64,000 nucleotides of DNA from Lineus longissimus (lineage: Eukaryota > Nemertea > Pilidiophora > Heteronemertea > Lineidae), in contig NC_088323.1 of NCBI RefSeq assembly GCF_910592395.1, positions 15,545,501 to 15,609,500 on the forward strand, read 5' to 3'. The notes under the pieces are model-generated. The model saw only the letters and a list, made by a program, of their open reading frames with translations, did no database searches and was not told the DNA's origin. The number at the start of each line of letters is the position of its first letter. Positions within the stretch are counted from its first letter, which is position 1. Of this stretch, positions 1 through 11,100 are shown piece after piece. The position numbers and the translations under genes were made by a program.

Positions 1-186
1 AGCTTGGTACAAATTCAGGCTCACCATAGTCAGGCTTCCATTCCGGTTTGCTCAGCTAAAACAGAAAAAAAGACGACATTTGACAAGTTCATCAGAGGAA
101 AAATCGTACAAAATACAGTTTGCAATGAATTATGGGTAGTTTTTCCTGAACACATTGAGCAGAAGATAACCAAGTAGGATACTTTA

Positions 187-368
187 TGCAGTGGAACCTC
201 CCTAAGCGGACACCTCCCTATAAAGGACACCCTCTTTACTAAGGACAATTACTTTGAAAACAAATTGGTGGTTTCTGTTCGTTTTGACCTCTCCAATCAG
301 GACACCTCTCTATTACGGACAGCACTTGTCAGTCCCGATGGTGTCCTCAATAGAGAGGTTCTACTGTA
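187..368 (+). mobile_element. MITE family A, copy 1
   Basis: Family A is about 180 bp with terminal inverted repeats CAGTRGAACCTC / GAGGTTCTACTG inside TA. The left subterminal part carries the motif CTCTCTATTAAGGACA and the right part its mirror. No coding capacity. TA ends and terminus sequence resemble pogo/Tigger-type mariner MITEs (inference). Orientation + starts with the GCGGACACC side. Confidence 0.85.
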
Positions 369-401
369 CATGTATAAAGAGTGGTACCAAGGTAAACATT
401 G

Positions 402-583
402 TACAGTAGAACCTCTCTATTAAGGACACCATCGGGACTGACAAGTGCTGTCCTTAATAGAGAGGTGTCCTGATTGGAGAGGTCAAATTGAATGGAAACG
501 ATAAATCTGTGACCAAAACTAGTGTCCATTACAGAGAGGTTGTCCTTAATAGAGAGGTGTCCGCTAAGGGAGGTTCCACTGTA
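402..583 (-). mobile_element. MITE family A, copy 2
   Basis: Full-length copy in opposite orientation to copy 1 and 33 bp from it; the pair can fold back. Confidence 0.85.
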
Positions 584-734
584 TTTGATATCTAATATCT
601 AACCCAGCAACTGAATTGCCTGAGAAAAATACCCACTTCAACATCCTTTGGTGCAGGCACAAGATAAGAGTTATACAAACCATATCAAGTGGGAATGTCA
701 CTTCATATAACAACTTGAAACCAGCAACGATGAG

Positions 735-916
735 TACAGTGGAACCTCCCTTAGCGGACACCTCTCTGTTAAGGACAACCTCTCTATTAAGGACACTAGT
801 TTTGGTCCCAAATTGGTTTTTTCCATTCAATTTGACCTCTCCAATCAGGTCACCTCTCTATTAAGGACAGCACTTGTCAGTCCCGAGGGTGTCTTTAATA
901 GAGAGGTTCTACTGTA
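735..916 (+). mobile_element. MITE family A, copy 3
   Basis: Full-length, TACAGTGGAACC to TCTACTGTA. Confidence 0.85.
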
Positions 917-1245
917 CTTTTTAAAAGACGTGACCTAAAAACATCACGAATTATACAAATCTACGAAGAATTCAATTGTAAATGTTTACTGCTAAGCAAT
1001 GTCTTCATCTATAAGTGCTTCTTGATAGCGCTATTTACAACCGAACCGATTCAATCTTTTGAAAAACAGAGGTTGCCCATCTTCCCGACTCAAACTTCGA
1101 CATTAAATTTTAGGCTGCACCCATTAATACAGACCTCCGGTGAAATCCTCAATCTTTGAATCTTTGATCATTTTCATATTGACAAACCACAATCTATTAT
1201 AAACAACATTTTGAAAGTTCTTATTTGACCTTTTCATTTGACTAA

Positions 1246-1499
1246 TACAGTAGAACCTCTCTTAGCGGACACTCCTCTATTAAGGACAACCTCTCTATTA
1301 AGGACAACCTCTCTATTAAGGACAACCTCTCTATTAAGGACAACCTCTCTATTAAGGACAACCTCTCTGTTAAGGACACTAGCTTTGGTCCCAAATTGGT
1401 TGTTTCCATTCAATTTGACCTCTCTAATCAGGACACCTCTCTATTAAGGACAGCACTTATCAGTCCCGAGGGTGTCCTTAATAGAGAGGTTCTACTGTA
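1246..1499 (+). mobile_element. MITE family A, copy 4 with internal 18-bp tandem expansion
   Basis: Same ends as other copies, but the motif CCTCTCTATTAAGGACAA is repeated six to seven times at 1257-1380, lengthening the element. Confidence 0.85.
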
Positions 1500-1708
1500 T
1501 AATGAAGTTTTATTTCAAGTCGTAAGCCAATTCTACAAGTTTGACATGACTCAGTCTGATCCAGAGTCACATTAGGATATTCAAAAATTCTTTCAAAATG
1601 CACCTGTAGTTTATCAAAGACGTTCGTCAATCTAGTTGAAGTCGAAAATGTCGTAAGACGAAAGAAATTCGCTCGCGAATTTGAAATCGATTGGGACTTG
1701 TAAATGAT

Positions 1709-1882
1709 GTGTAACCTCCCTTAGCGGACACCTCTCTATTAAGGACAACCTCTCTATTAGGGACACTTGCTTTAGTCCCAAATTGGTTGTTTCCATTCAA
1801 TTTGACCTCTCTAATCAGGACACCTCTCTACTAAGAATGGCACTTGTCCCAAGGGTGTCCTTAATAGAGAGGTTCTACTGTA
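1709..1882 (+). mobile_element. MITE family A, copy 5
   Basis: Left end decayed (GTAACCTCCC); right end intact. Ends 57 bp before FTCD exon 3 on the plus axis, inside FTCD intron 3. Confidence 0.8.
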
Positions 1883-1938
1883 ATGTGCAACCTCCCAAAG
1901 ATCAAAATATTCGTCGAGTATTTTAAAATCAGTATGAC

Positions 1939-2156
1939 CTTTTCCTGCATGCCTTCGTATTCTCCCGCTCGGATCTGTGGCAGAGTCTTACGGTGGTCCT
2001 CCGTGGCTGCCTCGCCGTACAGGAACACCGGTACGCCGAGATCCTGCGCCAGGCGCTCGCCGAACTCCTTGGCGCATTCGACGCAGTCCTCCATGGTTAC
2101 GTTCTGCAGAGGGACGAACGGACAGACGTCCAGGGCTCCCAGACGCGGATGTTCAC
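1939..2156 (-). CDS. FTCD: FTCD coding exon 3
   Basis: 218 nt after a TTCACCAG acceptor. Begins GT GAA CAT, completing Gly80 and giving the catalytic GEHPR. Continues through [32 protein letters not shown] and [12 protein letters not shown]. The donor AAG|GTCATA is weak but sits at the expected phase-0 boundary. Confidence 0.88.
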
Positions 2157-5100
2157 CTGGTGAAGTGAGATAAATTAGACTAGAGTGTCAGTGTATTAGT
2201 CTACAACCTTCAGGATTCTTCGCAGGGTCTGTGAATGGTCTGTTGGATCTACGAAACTTGATGAAATATTTCGCTTCATTTTTCTTCAAAGTTCCTTTAC
2301 AGTTACATTTTTTTGACTTTTATGAACTTTTAAGGCATTTTTCATGTCTTTAGAGGCATAATGGAGATAATTGAAGTGGATTAGAGGTGTCCCTGGGTCA
2401 TAAAAATCAATTTTAAAAAACAAAAAAACCCTTTTTTTTGGCCAGACCGTTAAGGCTGGTGGAGAACTCTCAACATAACGGAGCTAACGGAAGAGGATTA
2501 GAGGTGTCCCTGGGTCATAAAAAACAAAAAAAAACTTTTTTTTGGCCAGACCGTTAAGGCTGGTGGAGAACTCTCAACATAATGGAGCTAACGGAAGAGG
2601 ATTAGAGGTGTCCCTGGGTCATAAAAATCAATTTTAAAAAACAAAAAAAACCCTTTTTTTGGCCAGATCATTAAGGCTGGTGGAGAACTCTCAACATAAT
2701 GGAGATAATTGAAGTGGATTAGAGGTGTCCCTGGGTCATAAAAATCAATTTTAAAAAACAAAAAAACCCTTTTTTTGGCCAGACCATTAAGGCTGGTGGA
2801 GAACTCTCAACATAACGGAGCTAACGGAAGAGGATTAGAGGTGTCCCTGGGTCATAAAAAACAAAAAAAACCCTTTTTTTGGTCAGGAGGCCGCCAGACC
2901 GTTAAGGCTGTAGGAGAACTCTCAACATAACGGAGCTAATGGAAGTGGATTAGAGGTGTCCCTGGGTCATAAAAATCAATTTTAAAAAACAAAAAAACCC
3001 TTTTTTTTGGCAAGACCATTAAGGCTGGTGGAGAACTCTCAACATAACGGAGCTAATGGAAGAGGATTAGAGGTGTCCCTGGGTCATAAAAAACAAAAAA
3101 ACTTTTTTTTTGGTCAGGAGGCCGCCAGACCATTAAGGCTAGTGGAGAACTCTGATTACCTTGTCAAAGCAACTTTGTTCCGCAATGACGTATGACTGGA
3201 ATTTGATGCCATCACTGACCACTGAGAATGAAAAGAGGACACATACAGTAGAACCTCTCTTAGCGGACACTTCTCTATTAAGGACAACCTCTCTATTAAG
3301 GACACTAGCTTTGGTCCCAAATTGGTTGTTTCCATTCAATTTGACCTCTCTAATCAGGACACCTCTCTATCAAGGACAGCACTTATCAGTCCCGAGGGTG
3401 TCCTTAATAGAGAGGTTCTACTGTACTTTCAAAGTGTCGTCAGACAAACCTCGCACTCTGATGTTGTACCTTAACATATCAAGTCCACCTTACCACCAAG
3501 GCTATCGAGAATTCCCTTACAGCCCTGTGGCCGCAGGGGATGTCCCCCTCACCGAATAAGCAACAATGGCCGTAGCTAGTCCGTGGATGGGTGGTGTGAG
3601 ACACCTGGCGACCCCTGCTAACAGAGTCTGGGACTAAAATTGGAATTGGTGTCGCTCGCAGATAAACACACTTGTGCAAGGGAAATGGTGTATCGTACCC
3701 CCAGGTATCAGCCCCACCGAACCAGACAGGCCTTTCGATTACATCATTTTCACACCGCTATACGGTGTAGGAAATTCGGCATGTCCCCAAATTAGGCCCT
3801 GAAAAAATGTCCCCAAAATAGAAAAAAAAAAAAAAAAAAAAAATTTTTTGAAGGGGTAATTTGACCCCTGAAGCGTTTTTTGACACCTTAAATGACCAAA
3901 TCTCATCCAAAATGGTCAATTTGATACTTTTCATCCTAAAATTATGAGTTTTCAGGTGCATGTGACAATGTCAGTCAATAAGGACGTCGATGTTCAGGCA
4001 AATTGGCACGACGAAATATCCCCAAATTAAGCTAAAAAGAAAAAAAAACATGTTCCCAAAATAGGCTAAAAAATACAGGGTGTAGAGGTCTCCATGTAAT
4101 TGAAAGGCCTGTCAGACAGGCTAGGGAGAGTCCTTTTAAAGCCTTGGGGATGGTGCGGATTTCTCTAAGCAAAGTTGGGCTAAACTTTAGAATCCCCGAT
4201 CGGAAATGACGTAGTTTGATTGCATTCAACTATAAATCCATTGAACAGTGGTGCTTCGTTAGTCAACCGATGACCTTTTTTTGGGGTGTGATCGGGGATT
4301 GTAAACTCGTTCCCAAAGTTGGCCATTGCTAGTTGGTGGATTGTGGTTGGTATGATGCGATGAACTCACATCCAGGCCTTTCAAATACGTGGAGACCTCT
4401 GCACCCTGTATTTTTTAAACTATTTTGGGGGACATGTTTTTTTGCTTTTTAGCTTAATTTGGGGACATTTCATCGCGCCAATTTCATTCAATTTGCCTGA
4501 ACAGCGACGTCATAGATCAAAGTTAGTGACTGATATCACCACATACACCTGAAAAATCATAATTTTAGGGTAAAACTATAAAATTAGGCTATTTGGATGA
4601 GATTTGGTTATGTTAGCGGTCAAAAAACGCTTCAGGGGGTCATATTATTTAAAAAAAAAAAAAAAAAGAAAAAAAAAGACCTAATTTGGGGACATCCTGT
4701 ACGGCCTACACCGTTATACGGTGTAAGAATCATGTAATTGAGAGGCCTGCACATCATCCTCGACCTACCATGATGCCTGGTCATGTCGATCACCTGTGAC
4801 GCGACCCTGGCTGCATTCAGAGCGCCCTCTACCACAGTTTCGGGTGACCCTACGAAGGTGTAGACGGTTCTGTTGGTGGATACGCCAGGATCTACATCGA
4901 GAAGGGTACATCCATCGGTACCAACGATAGCATTCGCTATCGCTTCAATCACCTGAAATACACAACCAAAAATATTGGGCATTCAAAAAATAAAGTTCAC
5001 TGCATATAAAGCCATAAATAATGAATATCCAGATTATCCTGTTATAAAAAGTTGGCTTGAAAAATATCTTTTTTTAAATATTGAAATTTGCAGGTTGCAG

Positions 5101-8100
5101 CCCTGGTGCAATTTTGTTGTAGAAAATGCAACGACAGCAACAGAGAGGAGTTTGACAATTGCGATAATTATTGCATGTCGCAGCAACACAAATTTCTTGT
5201 TTGTAAGGTACTTTAGCGTGTCAGTACTGCAGAACCTCTCTAAGCGGACACCTCTCTATCAAGGACACCCTCTCCAGAGGACACCAGTTTTGGTCCCAAA
5301 TTTGTTGTTTCCATTCAATTTGACCTCTCTAGTCAGGACACCTCTCCATTAAGGACAGCAGTCCTGAGGGTGTCCTTTATAGAGAGGTTCAACTGTACTT
5401 TTCTCTAATCGAGTCGATTCATGTTTTCAAAATTCATCAAGTGAATTCGGGCGTTTCAATTACATGGAGACCTCTACGACCCTGTATTTTTTTAGCCTAT
5501 TTTGGGGACATGTTTTTTTTTCTTTTTAGCTTAATTTGGGGACATTTCGTCGTGCCAATTCGCCTGAACATCGACGTCCTTATTGACTGACATTGTCACA
5601 TGCACCTGAAAACTCATAATTTTAGGATGAAAAGTATCAAATTAGGCCATTTAGGATGAGATTTGGTCATTAAAGGTGTCAAAAAACGATTCAGGGGGTC
5701 AAATTACCCCGTAAAAAAAAATATATATTTTTTATTTATTTTATTTTTTTCTATTTTGGGGACATTTTTTCAGGGCCCAATTTGGGGACATGCCAAATTT
5801 CCTACACCGTATAGCGGTGTGAAAATGATGTTATCGAAAGGCTTGGAATTGCACTTGTATTTTCATCAAGAAAAGAAACCTGTATCCCGTGGATTGATAA
5901 TTCATGGTCTGCAGAATGGAACAGTATGGGGTCGCGATGGGCCCAAGTGGATGGCTTTCAAACACGCAGACATTCATCGCCAGACAGGCTGAGGTAAAAT
6001 GAATATACCAGCTCATGGTTTTATATTCATAAAGAGCATTTGTACGGGTTTGAGACCAGCTCTAGATAATGCCTACATAGCAGGCTCTGTCTTGAAAATA
6101 CAGTAAAACCTCTCTATTAAGGATACTCTCAGATCTGACAAGTGCTGTCCTTAATTGAGAGGTGTCCTGATTAGAGAGGTCAAATTGAATTGAAACAACC
6201 AATTTGGGATCAGAACTAGTGTCCTTAATAGAGAGGGTGTCCTTAATAGAGAGGTGTCCGCTAAGGGAGGTTCCACTGTAGGTGTTGAAATAGTACCAAA
6301 ATAACCTGTTGGGCAGAGACCTGTATTCATCCACGACCGGAAGTGTGGCACAGTCACATAGAGCTTATCAAAATGTCAAGTTGTGGTAAATACATGGCTG
6401 GGATGGACCAAAGTGGAATTAATTCTCAATCTGTGGTTGATTCTTAATCTACAGAGTCAGGCCATCACAGAAATATGCTTTTTGATAATATATTTAAGAA
6501 AATGTGGTCTCACTGGTCAGTTTAGAACTTGTACTTTGACAGGGCCATATCAATGCGCCAGTGACGTTTTGATGGATATGGTGTACGGAAATCTTTTTTT
6601 CTCAGGCAATCGGTATTGGAATTTTTTTAAACTTTATTATGCTATTGGCAAATGGTTCTTCTTGACACGTATAAAATTTTGTGCAGATTGATTGGTCCAA
6701 TGAGTACTTTTTTCACCAAAACCTATGCACAACAATGTACACGTAATGTACACATGTTTTAATAGAGGACTCTGGCCTGTTGTCAGGATTTTTTTTTTCA
6801 AGATCTTTTATCAACGAGGGGAAAGTTTGTAAACTGTTTGACAAAACGATCTTGACTTGTGCAGATCATCGCAGTTGCCTGCAATAAAAATCTCTGCAAT
6901 TTATGTCAAATAAAAAACCTAGCGATGGCTGATTTTATCAATGGAAAAGTGATCTCTTTCCAGCTTTCAGGGCAGCAGAAATCGTCCTTGCGGGAGGTAC
7001 AGTGGAACCTCCCTTAGCGGACACCTCTCTATTAAGGACAACCTCTCTATTAAAGACACTAGTTTTGATCCCAAATTGGTTTTTTCCATTCAATTTGACC
7101 TCTCTAATCAGGACACCTCTCTATTAAGGACAGCACTTGTCAGATCTGAGAGTATCCTTAATAGAGAGGTTTTACTGTACAGTGGAACCTCCCTTAGCGG
7201 ACACCTCTCTGTTAAGGACAACCTCTCTATTAAGGACACTAGTTTTGATCCCAAATTGTTTTTTTTCCATTCAATTTGACCTCTCTAATCAGGACACCTC
7301 TCTATTAAGGACAGCACTTGTCAGATCTGAGAGTATCCTTAATAGAGAGGTTTTACTGTACAGTGGAACCTCCCTTAGCGGACACCTCTCTGTTAAGGAC
7401 AACCTCTCTATTAAGGACACTAGTTTTGATCCCAAATTGGTTTTTTCCATTCAATTTGACCTCTCTAATCAGGACACCTCTCCATTAAGGACAGCACTTG
7501 TCAGTCCCGAGGGTGTCCTTAATAGAGAGGTTCGACTGTATAGCACTGCATGATTCTTAAAGGAAATGTAGTACCTCTGTAGGGCTCTCAATCTACCATA
7601 AGCAGGTCGCTGGGGTGACAGGCTGAAGCAGGGGCACTAGAAAACTGACAGGTCGCCTCAGGTCAGTGCAAGATAGAATTATTGCGGGGAGGATTTAAGC
7701 ACTTCATAATTAAAGTGATACTATGATGTGATTTACAACTTTGCGGAAATACGTCCGTTTTTAATTGTTGATCACAAATGTAAAGCTCAAATTTTCCATT
7801 TTTGATTAGATTTATTATAAAATCGCTGAATGTAAACCACTGCGACCGCGAAAATGTTCATGTTGTGACGTCATCAACGAAAATGGCATCGAAGCGAGCC
7901 GTCCGGGCGGGATTAAACCATCAATTTCTAGAAAATGTGCATTTCGATTCGGAAACCTTACCGATTTATGAGAAAGTGACGTAGTCATTTGTCAAAAACA
8001 GCTAAAACATTATATGGTGAAATTTGACAGGAGTTACCCTTTAAAGGAAATATAAACCTCTCTACTGTCACAAGCTTGACTTTTAAGCTAAGCCCACACG

Positions 8101-11100
8101 GGCGACAAAATGACAAAAAAACCTGAAAACATTTGTTTTCAAATATTTTTTCACAATTTGTTGCCCGTCTGCGGGCGATAAAAACAAACGTTTTTCGAAA
8201 ACATTTGTTTTTGAAACAGTTTTCGAATATTAAACATGCAATATATTTTTGACCTAGTCAAAATGTTTTTCGTCAAAACGTCGCCCGTTTGCAGATGACT
8301 ACAACGAAACGTAAAACATTTTTTGCGTCATCATCGGCGGTTACGAAGAACGAGCAGAAATGCTAGAATTGTGAGGCGGTTGTTATGCATGGCGGCCGCC
8401 ATCTTGGAATACGCGGGTGTGACCGCGGGTGTGACGTATGGCTCTACCATGGTTACCCCTTGTTTTTGACGTGACCTGTGACGTGACCGTGTCATTTTGT
8501 CTCCCGTGTGCGGGTGATTGAAACAAACACGACAAAGACGCAAAACATTTCGAAAACAACTGTAAACAAATGTTTTCAGTTTTGCTGTCATTTTGTTGCC
8601 CGTGTGCACTCAGCTTTAGTATCATGAAAGTGAAATAACTGACATCATCATTGGATGAAAGTGTCAATGTTTACAAAATCCAGCCTGGTCGTCAATGACT
8701 ACCAGTCAATGTGATCATGGGACAATACACATGGCGTGAATTAATAATCACGGATTGATCAATGCGGACAAGCAGTGAGTTGCTGTATATTGGGATAAGC
8801 TGCCTTAGTACAGAAAAACGCTGTCAACTTGGCCAAGAATTGAAGTAATCTGGACAAATGGCGTCAACATGCAGGATCAACTGCATAGCCATAGAGACAG
8901 GGCGGTCTTGCAGAGGACAACTGAGGTCATCTAATGAACAGGGTTGACTATCTAAGAGAAGTGAATGCAAAGAAGAAAGAAACGATGTGTTGTACAGGAC
9001 TGTCCACTGCATAAGCCCTCGGCCAAGAAATCTTGCCAAATGGTGTCAACATGCAGGATCAACTGCACAGAGACAGGGCGGTCTTGCGGAGGACAACTGA
9101 GTTCATCTGATGAACAGGGTTGACTGTCTCAGAGAAGAATGCAAAGAAGAAAGAAACGATGTGTTGTACAGGACTGCCCACTACACAAGCCCTCGGCCAA
9201 GAAATCTTGCCAATGGTGTTAACCCTTTCATAATGCGTGACCACTGAAATTGGGCGGTTTCATACCCTCCCCAAATTTGTGTGACCGCCGGTTTCCTGAT
9301 GGATGACGTTACCGAAGACAATAAAACCATGGCGACTGGTCGGTTCACGCTAAGCACAGTGAGGGTTAACATGCAGGATGACTGTACAGTGACAAGGTGC
9401 CAGTATTGCAGGTCGCAGCAACAAAAATCACTAGATTGCGGGCACCTTGTCATGCAGGTCAATGCACTACATTGTAGTGCATGCTCCAGGTGTGACACTT
9501 TCTTTTTTTTTTTTAATTTTCCTTTTTTAAAAAAAAAGAAAGTGCCACACCAGGGAGCATGGTTTCATGGTTCACTCGATCCATCGGGGCATATTACTTC
9601 AGGCATAATTGGATATAGACAGTGGAACCTCTCTGAGGACTTCCTTGGGACTGAGAATTGCTGTCCTTAATACTTAAATAAAGGTGTCCAGCTTACCACG
9701 GCAGAATTGAATTTGAATAAGAAAGTACCAATATGGGACCAAAATCAGTGTCCTTAATAGAGAGGTTGTCCTGCCAACAGAGGTGTCCACTAAAAGAGAT
9801 TCCACTGTACATACTAAAATGTCTGGTCATTATCACATCCATTGCTACAAACACTGACCAACCATTGAATAGCATTCCGCAAAGTTACTATTTATAGCTC
9901 ACAAGGTCATTTGCATAAGATATTGATGACGTTTTAGTCACGTGACAGTCGGACATCGACACTAATTTCGACACATTTGAGCTTATTTCAAAGTCAATTA
10001 TCTTTGACCCTGAGTTGTTTTTAGCATGAATGATACCATAGAGTCAGAGAGAGAAATAGTCAGAACAATTATGTCATGTATGTAGTATTTCCAACACTCG
10101 GACATGTGCCAGATTGAATCTAACTGCCCTAGTTAGAAAGCCTGACTCCATTACGAAACCGCATGTTTGTCCGACATTGCCTGTAATTCAGCGATGGGGA
10201 AATAGAGGGCAACAGCTGCAGTGACCTCATCATTGCGGAATGCTATGAATGAAAGCATTGAGTATAGAAATAAAATTGATCGAGAGAGCGTTATAATTAT
10301 ATAAATAGCGACCATATTCTTTATAAGGCCACACCAAATTGATTTGATATAGCAAAGAAATCCCCCCTCGATGAATTATGTGATTTGACAAGCTAGCATT
10401 GTTTGTGTTTGCCCCCAACAGACCTCAAGACAAACCGACAAAACTGTTAACCAAGGGCTTGTGATGTACATGCAGATATCCTCCTGGAGTTGAAAGAGAG
10501 ACTACAACATACAATATACATCTCAGACAGCTGAGTTCTTAGGAGATGGAAATAAGGGGTTAATGTTTGGTTCCCCCACCCTGTGTCCAGGCCTGTTTCC
10601 TCAGCTCAGGTGGTACATATACATTACATGATTATATCATGATAGGTCAGCTCTCAGAATCGGTCTACCTAATGCGCGTCCGGAACAATTTGTGCGTCCG
10701 GAGCGCGTCCGGAAGAGAAAGTGCACGTCCGGAACAATTTCCTATGTAAATATGAACTTAATGTTGCATTAGATGGCTTAAATAGCATTTTAATTCCATG
10801 TAGAGAAAATAAAATTGGAAAAAATCTCCTTGGTGACTTTGTATTTTACAATTTTCAGCGGGGTGATTTGGGTGTTACACAGCCATCAAATCCCAGTTTA
10901 CTGACGTTTCTCCTCAACCAATTGTTGTTGCAGTTGCAGAATTTCGATAGTAGCCGTGTTGTAATGGATTAGACTGGTATCTGGTGTCTCAGCACATGGA
11001 ATGCCGTCAGAGTGTCTTATCATTGTTAATTTCACAAAAAATCAGAATCAAATATGTTATTGAAAATCACAATGCAGTCAAAGTGTCAATTAGTGAGATG

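Noticed and set aside
7802-7984. Small frame [12 protein letters not shown] in FTCD intron 1
   Set aside because: No similarity to FTCD (and on the opposite strand) and no domain.
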